A DNA stretch of 64,000 nt from Candidatus Kinetoplastibacterium blastocrithidii (ex Strigomonas culicis) (GTDB taxonomy: Bacteria > Pseudomonadota > Gammaproteobacteria > Burkholderiales > Burkholderiaceae_B): contig NC_019814.1 of the NCBI RefSeq assembly GCF_000319245.1, positions 1-64,000 on the forward strand, given 5' to 3'. The stretch's first letter is position 1. Each line of letters begins with the position of its first letter. Positions 8,098 through 17,389 of this stretch are shown in pieces. The position numbers and the translations under genes were made by a program. The notes under the pieces are model-generated. The model was not told the DNA's origin. It did no database searches and saw only the letters and a program-made list of their open reading frames with translations.

Positions 8098-9321
8098 ATG
8101 ATTTCGCTTTCATTAACACAATCACTACTTGCCTGCTGTTTGGTTTTATTGGGCGGGCGTTTTTTAACAAAAAGAGTTAGTTTTCTGGCTCGCTATAGCG
8201 TTCCTGATTCTATTGTTGGCGGTCTTATTTTTGCAATAATAACACAAGCTTTAGCTGCATTTGGTGGCATTCAAATCTACCTTGAAACAACAATTAAACC
8301 GACTTTCTTATTACTTTTTTTTGGCTGTATAGGACTAACTGCCGACTTAAAATTACTTGCGAGAGGAGGATCAAGATTGATAGCTTTGCTATTGGTGCTT
8401 GTTCCATTTCTGTTCTTGCAAAATATAGTTGGTCTAAGTTTGGCGTATTTGTTAGATATGCATCCACTTATGGGCCTGATAGGAGGAACTATAACATTAG
8501 TTGGTGGACATGGAACAGGTGCTGCATATGCAGCACGTTTTGCTGATATAAATAATATACAAAACATAACTGCATTGGCTATGACATCAGCAACTATAGG
8601 ACTAGTTTTTGGCGGAGTCCTGGGAGGTCCTATCTCTGAATGGTTAATAAAAAAACATAAAATTATTACTCCATTTGAAAGCGGAGAATACAATGAGGCT
8701 GATAAATTACCTAAAAAAGATACAATTGAAATAAAACCCTCAACAGAATCTCCCGATTTTATTACCTCACTCTGCGCTGCTTTGATAACGCTAGCAGCCG
8801 GATCATACCTATCTAAACTATTAGGCAGTAATGCTATTAGTTTACCTAATTTTCTTTGGTGTCTTGGCGTCGGAATATTAATAAGAAATATTGGTCCATT
8901 TGTAAAATTAAAACTTAATGATAAAGCTACAGAAATATTAGGGACAGTAATGCTGTCGTTATTTCTTGGTTTTACTATGATGACATTAGATCTTGCCAGT
9001 GCTGCAAAACTTGCGGGACCTTTAGCCTTTATATTACTAATACAATCTATAGTATGCTCATTATATTGCTGTTTAGTAGTATTTAAAGCTCTTAAAAGAG
9101 ATTATGAGGCTACAGTAATGTCCGGAGCTTTTTGTGGTATTGGATTAGGAACTACTGCAACTGCCATTGCAAATATGCAAGCGATTACAAATAGGCATGG
9201 ACATGCCCCACAAGCATTTATAGTAATACCCCTCACAGGGGCTTTCCTTGTAGACATTATGAACGTTATTGTTCTTACCACAATGATTTCTTTACCTTTT
9301 ATAGGGGGTAGTATTATATGA
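8098..9321 (+). CDS. gltS: Sodium/glutamate symporter GltS
   Basis: Inner-membrane carrier of the GltS (ESS) family, which couples Na+ to glutamate uptake. The 407 residues form two hydrophobic halves with glycine-rich re-entrant segments typical of the family (GGTITLVGGHGTGAAYAAR near residue 130-145 and GAFCGIGLGTTATAIANM in the second half). A linker near residues 195-225 is hydrophilic. AAAGG precedes the ATG as ribosome binding site. The gene overlaps the next one by four bases (ATGA), so the carrier and a TAXI-type binding lipoprotein are translated together. Both genes look less AT-rich than their neighbours. Confidence 0.95.
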   Translation: MISLSLTQSLLACCLVLLGGRFLTKRVSFLARYSVPDSIVGGLIFAIITQALAAFGGIQIYLETTIKPTFLLLFFGCIGLTADLKLLARGGSRLIALLLVLVPFLFLQNIVGLSLAYLLDMHPLMGLIGGTITLVGGHGTGAAYAARFADINNIQNITALAMTSATIGLVFGGVLGGPISEWLIKKHKIITPFESGEYNEADKLPKKDTIEIKPSTESPDFITSLCAALITLAAGSYLSKLLGSNAISLPNFLWCLGVGILIRNIGPFVKLKLNDKATEILGTVMLSLFLGFTMMTLDLASAAKLAGPLAFILLIQSIVCSLYCCLVVFKALKRDYEATVMSGAFCGIGLGTTATAIANMQAITNRHGHAPQAFIVIPLTGAFLVDIMNVIVLTTMISLPFIGGSII

Positions 9322-10904
9322 CACATATTATTAAAAAAATGTTAGTGATAATTATGTGCATTCTGCTATCTGCCTGTGAAAGACAGCCTGACTCAGAAAA
9401 ACTTCGTTCGGCTTTAGAAAAGGGGTTAAACAATACTTTTGGCACAGGATCATTTAATATTATTAAATTAAAAAGACTTGGCAGTGCGATAGATAGCACA
9501 GCTCCTTCTAATGAAGAAAGAAGGGTTGTCTACTATGATGTAGTACTAGAAGCAACCAAAAATATAGAGCTTGGTTCTTGGGATCATCCTGGTGCTGCTG
9601 CATTAGTTACTCTGATAGGAGCAGGACCAAGGAGCATTGTAGGTGTTAAGTCTGAGGGTAATAGTGCCGGAGATAGGATAACTGCTCATGCCAGTGCAAT
9701 ATATATAAAAAACAATGGCTCATGGGAACGAGTAGCACCTGCAGGATATACAGCAGAAGATGGATTATTTTTGGAAAATGGAATACAAAAACCTGCTGCA
9801 GAAAGACTAATTAGTTCCCTTAATAATATTACAACATCCATACCTTATACATCATCAAAAACAGCACAAAAAGTTGTTCAGCAAGAATTAGAGAGATCAG
9901 TAACCAGAATCAATGGAAGGCTTGCAAGACTGCAAGATGGGTATCCTTTTGCAGCTGGACCTGGGAAAGGTGAATATTTAGTATTTGCACACTCTTTAGC
10001 TGATATTGCAAAAAAACAACATGTTAAGATGATACCCTTGATCACTAGTGGCAGCACTGAAAACATAGATCTTCTTAGGAATGGCAATGCAACTATAGCA
10101 CTAGCTCCGGCTGATATTGCACTAATGGCATACAATGGCAAAGGCCCATTTGAAGGACATGGGCCCTTCACAGAGCTAAGAACATTGGGAAGTTTATATC
10201 CTGAGCTTGCACACATAGTTGTGCGTAATGATTCTTTGATAAAAAATTTAAGAGATTTAAGAGGCAAAAAAATCTCACTTGGATCAATAGGATCTGGAGG
10301 CAGAGCAACTTTTGAGCAAGTGTTATCAGCACATGGCCTACGTGCTCATGAAGATTACAATATAATCGACACAGAATTCACTACTGCATTGCAACAACTA
10401 AATAACAATGAAATAGATGCAGCAGCACAAATAACAGGAACACCAGCAAGTCCCTTACGAGCAGAAATGGCTCAATCAAAACTTCGCTTAATTCCTTTAG
10501 ATCCAATAGCTGTCAAAAAATTAACTGAAAATAACCCTGCTCTTCTATCTCTAAGTATTGCTGCAGGAACATACTCGAACCAGCAAAAACGTATAACCAC
10601 AGTCGGAACAGCTGCTCTAATGCTAACAACATCGGAATTAACAATGGATGAGGCCGATAATATCGTAAAATCAATATATCATGCCGGGCAATACCTGCTA
10701 GCCGCAGGATCAACTCAGGGCGCGCAAGTTTCAGTTACTACATCAAAAATATGCCTAACTGTACCAATGCATCAAGGTGCGGCCGAGGCTCTAAGAAAAA
10801 TAGCACATACTGCTCTACCGAGAGCCGTTGTATCAAAAAACACACTACCTAAAAAGACTATGTCGGATGATACTGGAATTGAATCATTGCCTCATGGTAT
10901 GTGA
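9318..10904 (+). CDS. TAXI-type TRAP solute-binding lipoprotein with extra N-terminal domain
   Basis: The signal MTHIIKKMLVIIMCILLSAC ends in a lipobox with Cys20, so this is a membrane-anchored lipoprotein. From about residue 205 to 500 it resembles the TAXI family of substrate-binding proteins (KMIPLITSGSTENIDLL, TLGSLYPELAHIVVR, LRGKKISLGSIGSGGRATFE). Canonical TAXI proteins are about 320 aa; here about 185 additional residues of unknown fold sit between the lipid anchor and the TAXI part. No TRAP membrane subunit (DctQ/DctM type) is nearby; instead the gene overlaps gltS by ATGA. I infer that it delivers a substrate, probably glutamate or a related anion, to GltS. Confidence 0.85.
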   Translation: MTHIIKKMLVIIMCILLSACERQPDSEKLRSALEKGLNNTFGTGSFNIIKLKRLGSAIDSTAPSNEERRVVYYDVVLEATKNIELGSWDHPGAAALVTLIGAGPRSIVGVKSEGNSAGDRITAHASAIYIKNNGSWERVAPAGYTAEDGLFLENGIQKPAAERLISSLNNITTSIPYTSSKTAQKVVQQELERSVTRINGRLARLQDGYPFAAGPGKGEYLVFAHSLADIAKKQHVKMIPLITSGSTENIDLLRNGNATIALAPADIALMAYNGKGPFEGHGPFTELRTLGSLYPELAHIVVRNDSLIKNLRDLRGKKISLGSIGSGGRATFEQVLSAHGLRAHEDYNIIDTEFTTALQQLNNNEIDAAAQITGTPASPLRAEMAQSKLRLIPLDPIAVKKLTENNPALLSLSIAAGTYSNQQKRITTVGTAALMLTTSELTMDEADNIVKSIYHAGQYLLAAGSTQGAQVSVTTSKICLTVPMHQGAAEALRKIAHTALPRAVVSKNTLPKKTMSDDTGIESLPHGM

Positions 10905-10950
10905 AAAATATTTTTCATATAGAATCATCATATTTAAATAATTGATAACA

Positions 10951-11637
10951 TTATGGCCATGTAACCTTTTTATCAATTTTTTGCAAATCTTCTATATAAT
11001 TATCATGCTCTTTCTGTTCCTCAGTTGTAGCTTTCAGAACAGGAAGGTTTAAATAAAATCTATTGTCTCGTAAATTTTTGCCGGAATAAGAGTTCGATTT
11101 ATTATTAATTATCAACTCGTCTTGGCCACGAGTCATAGATAACCAAACATTAGCCAAAAGCCGGGCATCTAACAATGCGCCATGCAAGACTCTATCCTTA
11201 TTAGAAATGTTATAAAAATCACATAATGCATCCAAAGAATTCCTCTTACCTGGACGTAACTTTCTAGCCTGATCTAAGGAATCTACTACACCAGAGCAAT
11301 AAGATATCAATGGCCCCATACCCGCCATATTAAGCTCACTATCGATGAATTTCACATCAAAAGATGCGTTATGGGCTATTAATTCAGCATCTCTTATAAA
11401 TTCTATAAAACTGCTAACTATAGATTTAAATATAGGCTTATCTGATAGAAAATCTACAGTTAATCCATGTACTGACAAGGCACCAGGATCAATATCTCTA
11501 TCTGGATTAATATAAACGTGAAAATAATTATCAGTTATAGAACGATCCATAACCTCTACACACCCTATTTCTACAATCCTATGTCCTTTAGCAGGATCAA
11601 GACCTGTAGTTTCAGTATCAAAAACAATCTGACGCAT
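10951..11637 (-). CDS. dnaQ: DNA polymerase III epsilon subunit (3'-5' proofreading exonuclease)
   Basis: Proofreading exonuclease of the replicative polymerase. All three DEDDh motifs are visible: Exo I FDTETTGLD (Asp7, Glu9), Exo II HNASFD (His89, Asp94) and Exo III HGALLDARLL (His152, Asp157). The C-terminal tail of about 55 residues would bind the alpha subunit PolC/DnaE. 228 aa is near normal. It lies 34 nt downstream of rnhA on the same strand, a linkage common in proteobacteria. Proofreading therefore appears intact in spite of genome reduction. Confidence 0.96.
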   Translation of the reverse strand: MRQIVFDTETTGLDPAKGHRIVEIGCVEVMDRSITDNYFHVYINPDRDIDPGALSVHGLTVDFLSDKPIFKSIVSSFIEFIRDAELIAHNASFDVKFIDSELNMAGMGPLISYCSGVVDSLDQARKLRPGKRNSLDALCDFYNISNKDRVLHGALLDARLLANVWLSMTRGQDELIINNKSNSYSGKNLRDNRFYLNLPVLKATTEEQKEHDNYIEDLQKIDKKVTWP

Positions 11638-11671
11638 AATAGAACTCTAAGTAATTTTTGTTAAGATAACA

Positions 11672-12127
11672 TCAATCAATAGATAAGCTAGATACTCCCA
11701 TATTAGCTAATCTATCAGCAATGTTATTACCTTCATTGTTGGAGTGCCCTTCCACCCAGTACCACTTGACATTAGACTCAATAACCTGATTACATAAGAT
11801 TTTCCATAGATCAATATTTTTTACATCTTTCCCAGAAGCAGTATGCCAATTATTTTTTATCCAATTATTAATCCATTTTGTCATGCCATTTACTACATAT
11901 TTAGAATCTGTATATATATCTATATTTATAAAGTCTTTGTTTACTTTTTTTAATCCCTCAATTATAGCTAATAGCTCCATTCTATTATTTGTAGTATTAT
12001 TTTCTCCTCCATATAAATCAATTCTCTTCCCATCTGGGTAGATTATCATAACACCCCATCCGCCTGGTCCTGGATTTCCTTTACAAGCTCCATCTGTCCA
12101 TAATTCAACTTTGCTATAACTATTCAT
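11672..12127 (-). CDS. rnhA: Ribonuclease HI
   Basis: Degrades the RNA strand of RNA-DNA hybrids. The catalytic acidic residues are seen as Asp12 (WTDGACKGNPGPGGWG), Glu51 (NNRMELLA), Asp74 (IYTDSKYV) and Asp138 (NNIADRLAN), with the helper His128 in EGHSNNEG. The basic handle WINNWIKNNWHTASGKDV is present. 151 aa, a typical length. First gene of an rnhA-dnaQ pair divergent from gloB. Confidence 0.97.
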   Translation of the reverse strand: MNSYSKVELWTDGACKGNPGPGGWGVMIIYPDGKRIDLYGGENNTTNNRMELLAIIEGLKKVNKDFINIDIYTDSKYVVNGMTKWINNWIKNNWHTASGKDVKNIDLWKILCNQVIESNVKWYWVEGHSNNEGNNIADRLANMGVSSLSID

Positions 12128-12326
12128 AATTTAATAAAAAATACCTATAAATAAAAAATGCACTTACCATATTGACTAAAGAATAATTATATTCTTAAGA
12201 TAAGTTTCGATAATAAATATTAATAACAAACAATGTATAGTATATTCTGCATTAAATTTTTGTTACAACCGATAAAATATAATCAATTTACAAAACAAAT
12301 ACCAACTTCTATTGATAAATGAATAC

Positions 12327-13127
12327 ATGGATGAAAAACAAATAAAAAATGGGATATTTCCTATAAAAGCCCTGAAAGATAACTACATATGGGCAATAGT
12401 AAAAAATTACTCAGTTGCTGTTATTGATCCGGGAGAATGTGCGCCCATATTGGATTTTGTTAACAAATACTCTTTAAGAATTTGTGCTATCTTCATAACT
12501 CACTACCATGAAGATCACATTTCGGGTATAAAAAAACTATCTGATAGTGTAAGCTACCAATTCCCAATTTATGGTCCGCACCATAAAACTATATCATTGT
12601 GCAATAAAAAGGTTTATGAAAATGATATTATATATATTCCAGAATTAGAAACTTTTCTGAGAGTATTAGATGTATCTGGCCATACATCACATGATATAGC
12701 TTACTATGGGGAATATGAAAAGATACTATTTTGTGGGGACACCCTGTTTTCAGGAGGCTGCGGCAGGTTATATAATGACAGTTTTACTGAAAAAATGTTT
12801 TTATCTTTAATAAAAATATCAAGTTTACCTTTAGAAACAATGGTTTTTTGTGCTCATGAGTATACCTTGCAAAACTTAAGTTGGGCTATAACAGTAGATA
12901 CTAGAAACGTAAAACTAGAGGAATACTACAAATCGATATGTATTCTAAGTAAAACTAATTGCCCTACACTACCTTCTTCCATCTCTAAAGAATTAGATAT
13001 TAATCCTTTTTTAAGAACTAACCATTCTGATATTATTAAATCAGCATCATTGTATTCTGGAAAAAATCTAAAATCATCATTGGAAGTTTTTAGTATATTA
13101 CGTAAATGGAAAAATGCAATTGGATAA
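12327..13127 (+). CDS. gloB: Hydroxyacylglutathione hydrolase (glyoxalase II)
   Basis: Zinc metallo-hydrolase that splits S-lactoylglutathione into glutathione and D-lactate, the second step of methylglyoxal detoxification. The binuclear metal motif THYHEDH is near residue 54, followed by SGHTSHD, FCGDTLFSGGCGRL and FCAHEYT, which supply the other ligands and the family fingerprint. I take the ATG at 12327 (MDEKQ, 266 aa); an upstream TTG at 12312 is in frame but gives no conserved sequence. It overlaps mltD by 14 nt. Confidence 0.93.
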   Translation: MDEKQIKNGIFPIKALKDNYIWAIVKNYSVAVIDPGECAPILDFVNKYSLRICAIFITHYHEDHISGIKKLSDSVSYQFPIYGPHHKTISLCNKKVYENDIIYIPELETFLRVLDVSGHTSHDIAYYGEYEKILFCGDTLFSGGCGRLYNDSFTEKMFLSLIKISSLPLETMVFCAHEYTLQNLSWAITVDTRNVKLEEYYKSICILSKTNCPTLPSSISKELDINPFLRTNHSDIIKSASLYSGKNLKSSLEVFSILRKWKNAIG

Positions 13128-14415
13128 AAATATAGCATATATGCCTTGTCTGAAAGCTTATTGTATATTGTTATGCATAGCCTTAATGGCTGGCTGCACC
13201 TCGGTATCAGCTGGTTTTCAAAGCAACGATTTACATAATGTTAGATCTCTACTAAAGAGAAACAATGAGCCATTAGATGCTTGGGATAGAATGAGAAAAG
13301 GATTTCAAATGCCTAATCTAAACACAGAATTATCAAAGCAATGGTTACAGTATTATGCCTCACATCCAGAGTCAATAAAAAAGATAGCTGAAAGGTCCAG
13401 TAAATACTTGTATTTCGTAATAGAAGAGATAAATAGAAGAAATTTGCCAACTGAACTTGCATTAATACCTTTCATAGAAAGCGCATATAACCCAACTGCA
13501 ATATCAAAAAATAAAGCATCTGGACTATGGCAATTTGTTCCAAAAACAGCTCAACATTTTAACTTAAAACAAGATTGGTGGTGCGATGAAAGAAGAGATC
13601 CTGTTATATCCACATACGCTGCATTAGATTACCTAGAGAAACTTTATAAGACACAAGGAAATTGGCACCTTGCGCTAGCTGCCTATAACTGCGGTGAATC
13701 GACTATTCAAAAGGCTATAGCAAAGAATAAATTACTGGGGCTTCCTACAAACTATTCATCACTTAAAATTCCAGAAGAAACTAGAAATTATGTACCGAAG
13801 ATACAAGCTATAAAAACTATTATAAAAAACCCAGAAAAATTTGGGATTGAATTACCTAAAGTAAACAATAGCCCATATTTTAGTAGCGTAAAAAAAAACA
13901 AAGATATAGATATTGAAGTGGCTGCTAAATTGGCAGAGATATCTCTAGAAGAATTCAAGGCTCTCAATCCTTCTTACAATAGACCGATAATAAAGGGCCC
14001 CTACTCTCAAACAATTTTATTACCAATACATACTATAGATACATTTCACAATAATTTAAAATCATTCAAAGGAAACCTAAGCAATTGGAAAATTTATAAA
14101 TCAAAAAACAGAGAAACATTTACTTCTATATCAGAACGTTTTGGCATATCAGAAACAGATCTCAGAAAATCAAATCATATAAAACATCAACAAAAATTAA
14201 CTTCTGGACAAATATTACTAATTCCAACAGATAAGATTAAAAAAAATTCTATGATATCCAACTTAATAGAATATGAAATAAAAACTGGAGACACCTTATC
14301 AAAAATAGCTAAAGATCATAATACGACACTAAATAATCTTATTAAAGCAAACAAATTAAAAAACGATAAAATCATAGCTGGATCAAAAATAATGGTCCCT
14401 TATAAAAAGAAATAG
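13114..14415 (+). CDS. mltD: Membrane-bound lytic murein transglycosylase D
   Basis: Outer-membrane lipoprotein that cleaves peptidoglycan glycan strands to 1,6-anhydro products. The lipobox is LMAGC after a short hydrophobic signal. A lytic transglycosylase (SLT) domain follows, with the likely catalytic Glu in LIPFIESAYNP and the fingerprint SGLWQFVPKTA. Two C-terminal LysM modules are seen (YKSKNRETFTSISERFG and YEIKTGDTLSKIAKDH). The ATG at 13114 overlaps gloB by 14 nt; an ATG at 13141 gives a shorter, equally good lipoprotein signal, so the exact start is open. Confidence 0.94.
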   Translation: MQLDKNIAYMPCLKAYCILLCIALMAGCTSVSAGFQSNDLHNVRSLLKRNNEPLDAWDRMRKGFQMPNLNTELSKQWLQYYASHPESIKKIAERSSKYLYFVIEEINRRNLPTELALIPFIESAYNPTAISKNKASGLWQFVPKTAQHFNLKQDWWCDERRDPVISTYAALDYLEKLYKTQGNWHLALAAYNCGESTIQKAIAKNKLLGLPTNYSSLKIPEETRNYVPKIQAIKTIIKNPEKFGIELPKVNNSPYFSSVKKNKDIDIEVAAKLAEISLEEFKALNPSYNRPIIKGPYSQTILLPIHTIDTFHNNLKSFKGNLSNWKIYKSKNRETFTSISERFGISETDLRKSNHIKHQQKLTSGQILLIPTDKIKKNSMISNLIEYEIKTGDTLSKIAKDHNTTLNNLIKANKLKNDKIIAGSKIMVPYKKK

Positions 14416-14477
14416 GTAAACTTTCTTATGCTATAGAAATTAAAATCAGCATATAGGTTATTAATGGAGAAGAATAA

Positions 14478-15275
14478 ATGTGTTTTCTGAAAAATAAGAG
14501 AATCTTAATAACAGGTATCATATCAAATAAATCAATAGCGTATGGGGTTGCAAAATCATGCAGAGAACAAGGCGCTGATTTAGCTTTTACTTATGCAAAT
14601 GAAAGATTTGAAAATCGAGTGAAAGAAATAGCAAAAGAATTTGATAGTAAAATTTGCATACCCTGCGATGTAAGCGATGATAGGCAAATAGAAAATCTAT
14701 TTGAAGAGATTTCAAATAGCTGGGATTGTCTGGATGGATTAGTACATTCAATTGGTTTCGCTCCAAGAGATTCTATTTCTGGAAAATTTTTGAATGGGCT
14801 AACTAGAGAAAACTTTTCTATAGCTCATGAAATTTCATCATATAGTTTCCCCGCTATAACGAAGTCATTATTACCCTTACTGAGAGACAGAAGATCTTCT
14901 ATCATAACAATAAGCTATATTGGCGCAGAAAAGTATATTCCTAACTATAATATAATGGGTCTTGCAAAAGCATCATTAGAATCAAGTATAAGGTACCTGG
15001 CCGGCGATCTAGGTGAATTGAATATTAGAGTTAACGGAATTTCATCAGGGCCAATCAAAACACTTGCTGCAAGCGGGATAAAAGATTTCTCTAGTATTCT
15101 AAATTTTGTAAAGAATGTTAATCCTTTAAGAAAAAATGTAACCATTGAAGATATAGGTAATACTGCTGCATTCTTGTTGTCTGACATGTCTTCCGGCATT
15201 ACCGGTGAAATAATACATGTAGATGCTGGTTTTTCAGCAGTAGCTGGAATAACAAACAATAAAAATGTTATATAA
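14478..15275 (+). CDS. fabI: Enoyl-ACP reductase (NADH), FabI
   Basis: Last reduction of each fatty-acid elongation cycle. A divergent short-chain dehydrogenase: the dinucleotide site reads ITGIISNKSIAYGVA, the signature SIGFAPRD is present, and the catalytic pair is Tyr157 and Lys164 in EKYIPNYNIMGLAKASLE, the YX6K spacing of FabI. 265 aa. The protein works downstream of acetyl-CoA carboxylase, whose AccB and AccC subunits are also encoded in this window. It sits between mltD and an ABC exporter on the same strand. Confidence 0.96.
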   Translation: MCFLKNKRILITGIISNKSIAYGVAKSCREQGADLAFTYANERFENRVKEIAKEFDSKICIPCDVSDDRQIENLFEEISNSWDCLDGLVHSIGFAPRDSISGKFLNGLTRENFSIAHEISSYSFPAITKSLLPLLRDRRSSIITISYIGAEKYIPNYNIMGLAKASLESSIRYLAGDLGELNIRVNGISSGPIKTLAASGIKDFSSILNFVKNVNPLRKNVTIEDIGNTAAFLLSDMSSGITGEIIHVDAGFSAVAGITNNKNVI

Positions 15276-15400
15276 AATAGTACAATCATCATTAATAATA
15301 ATTATATTTTTAAATTTTGAGAATTTAGGAGTATTAACATCATCTTAGATAAAACATAATAAATTATTTTATATGAAAGTTAATATTTTATAATACCTTT

Positions 15401-15407
15401 AAGGAGG
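15401..15407 (+). promoter_or_regulatory. Strong Shine-Dalgarno before the ABC exporter gene
   Basis: AAGGAGG is a near-perfect match to the 16S 3' end, 4 nt before the ATG at 15412. Most genes in this window have weak or unclear sites, so it stands out and fixes the start. Confidence 0.75.
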
Positions 15408-15411
15408 GGCT

Positions 15412-17262
15412 ATGTCTGGTGGAAAATCTTTTTCTATTTTTTCTTATTTTGAAAAAATAATCGACCCATTTAAAGATCCATCAGAAGAAACTCCTCCGGG
15501 TAAATTAGCAGAATTTTATTTACATTATCTAAAGCAGATATGGCTTGTCTTATTTGCCCTCCTCATAGTAGGATTACTTGTTGCGCTAGTTGAAGTAGCA
15601 TTATTTAAATATATTGCTAAAATCATAGATATGGCACAAACAACAGATCCTAAAGATATTTTTAATAATAACTTAAAACAATTAATTATAATGACATCTG
15701 TTATTGTTATAGCAAGACCGTTATTGTTTGGTTTACATAATTTGTTAAGTCATCAAACTATAACTGCAAATCTATCCGCAATGATAAGATGGCAAAATCA
15801 TAAGTATATTTTAAAACAAAGTGTAAATTTTTTTCATAATGATCTAGCGGGAAGAGTAGCTAACCGCGTGATACAAACAGGTAGTGCACTAAGAGACTCC
15901 GCCTTACAAATGATAGAAGCCATATGGCATATATTAATATATGCAGGTAGTGCTATGTTCTTATTCTTGCAGGCAGATTGGCATCTCATACTACCTTTAA
16001 TATTATGGATGATAATTTATTTGTTTATGCTGTGCCACTACATACCCAAAATAAGATCTATGGCAATATCATCATCAGAAGCTCGATCAAAGCTAATGGG
16101 CCTAATAGTAGATTGTTATACAAACATTATTACAATCAAGCTGTTTTCAAACTCTACTAAGGAAGAGAGTTATGGAAAAGAAGCTATAAATATGCAAATG
16201 AATAAACATCAATCTGTGTTAAGATTAATAACAGAGATTGACACCTTGTTAACATTTACAAATGGAATATTGATCGCGTCTACAACTGGATTATCACTAT
16301 GGCTATGGAGTAATGGCATAATATCTATAGGATCAATCACACTAGCTACTGGACTAGTTATAAGAATAAATAATATGTCTAGTTGGATAATATGGGTGGT
16401 GAATAGTATCTTTGAGAACCTAGGTATAGTTCAAGATGGCATTGAAACCATCTCAAAGCCTGTAGAAATAAAAAATAAAGAAACAGCAAAACTATTAAAT
16501 GTAACAAACGGTTCTATTAGGTTTGAATCTGTTGAATTTAAATATAATAAAAATAACAGCGGAATTCTATCAAATTTCAACTTGATCGTAAAACCAAAAG
16601 AAAAAATAGGCATAGTTGGGCCATCTGGAGCTGGAAAATCAACTATAATGAACCTGCTATTAAGATTATATGAATTAGATACCGGTAAAATATACATTGA
16701 TGATCAAGATATTTCTTCGGTAACACAAGAAAGTTTGCGTGCAAAAATTGGAGTTGTGACACAAGATATATCTCTGCTAAACAGATCCATTAGAGATAAT
16801 TTAACCTGTGGAAATGATAATATATCTCACAAACACTTGCAAGAAGTATTGCACAAATCGAAAATGAATGAATTTCTTACGAGCGTAATAGATCACAAAG
16901 ATCTTATGGGTCTTGATGCCACCGTTGGAGAACGGGGTGTAAAACTATCCGGAGGACAAAAACAAAGAGTAGCTATAGCTCGTGTGTTGTTAAAAAACGC
17001 CCCAATATTATTACTTGATGAAGCGACTTCTGCCCTGGACTCTGAGATAGAATCAATAATACAAGAAAATCTAGAAAGCATAATGCATGGTAAAACAGTT
17101 ATCACTATAGCACACAGACTATCAACGATAATACGTATGGATCGTCTAATAGTGATAGAAAAAGGCAGAATCATAGAAACAGGAACACATAAAGAACTAA
17201 TTGCACGCAACGGTTTGTATAAAAAACTTTGGGATCATCAAACTGGCGGCTTCATTAAATAA
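15412..17262 (+). CDS. ABC exporter, fused membrane and ATPase domains (MsbA/multidrug type)
   Basis: Half-transporter of 616 aa that would work as a homodimer in the inner membrane. The N-terminal about 340 residues hold six membrane segments. The ATPase domain has Walker A GPSGAGKST, signature LSGGQKQR, Walker B ILLLDEATSALD and the H-loop AHRLSTI, all intact. The substrate cannot be read from sequence: lipid A-core (MsbA role), lipids or drugs are possible. In a symbiont with LptG-based LPS export, lipid flipping is an attractive idea but is inference. tRNA-Ser lies convergently just downstream. Confidence 0.88.
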   Translation: MSGGKSFSIFSYFEKIIDPFKDPSEETPPGKLAEFYLHYLKQIWLVLFALLIVGLLVALVEVALFKYIAKIIDMAQTTDPKDIFNNNLKQLIIMTSVIVIARPLLFGLHNLLSHQTITANLSAMIRWQNHKYILKQSVNFFHNDLAGRVANRVIQTGSALRDSALQMIEAIWHILIYAGSAMFLFLQADWHLILPLILWMIIYLFMLCHYIPKIRSMAISSSEARSKLMGLIVDCYTNIITIKLFSNSTKEESYGKEAINMQMNKHQSVLRLITEIDTLLTFTNGILIASTTGLSLWLWSNGIISIGSITLATGLVIRINNMSSWIIWVVNSIFENLGIVQDGIETISKPVEIKNKETAKLLNVTNGSIRFESVEFKYNKNNSGILSNFNLIVKPKEKIGIVGPSGAGKSTIMNLLLRLYELDTGKIYIDDQDISSVTQESLRAKIGVVTQDISLLNRSIRDNLTCGNDNISHKHLQEVLHKSKMNEFLTSVIDHKDLMGLDATVGERGVKLSGGQKQRVAIARVLLKNAPILLLDEATSALDSEIESIIQENLESIMHGKTVITIAHRLSTIIRMDRLIVIEKGRIIETGTHKELIARNGLYKKLWDHQTGGFIK

Positions 17263-17273
17263 AAACAAACTAT

Positions 17274-17364
17274 TGGCGGACAGAGGGGGATTCGAACCCC
17301 CGATACGCTAAAAACGTATACACGCTTTCCAGGCGTGCGCCTTAAGCCACTCGGCCATCTGTCC
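17274..17364 (-). tRNA. tRNA-Ser (anticodon GGA)
   Basis: On the minus strand the acceptor stem GGACAGA pairs with TCTGTCC, followed by G and an encoded CCA. The anticodon stem CACGC/GCGTG carries loop CTGGAAA, anticodon GGA at 17328-17330, reading UCC/UCU. A long variable arm (paired TACG...CGTA-type sequence) marks a class II tRNA as expected for serine, and the T loop is TTCGAAT. It is the only tRNA gene I find in the window. Confidence 0.97.
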
Positions 17365-17389
17365 CAAGACTTTAATTATAACAGAATTA

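Noticed and set aside
7925-8170. 81-codon minus-strand frame across the gltS start
   Set aside because: Overlaps the gltS start and promoter; no conserved features.
8277-8693. 138-codon open frame antisense to gltS
   Set aside because: Fully inside a well-conserved membrane protein gene on the other strand; its translation shows no family pattern and reflects the codon bias of gltS.
9878-10267. 129-codon open frame antisense to the TAXI gene
   Set aside because: Opposite strand of a clear lipoprotein gene; no recognisable motif.
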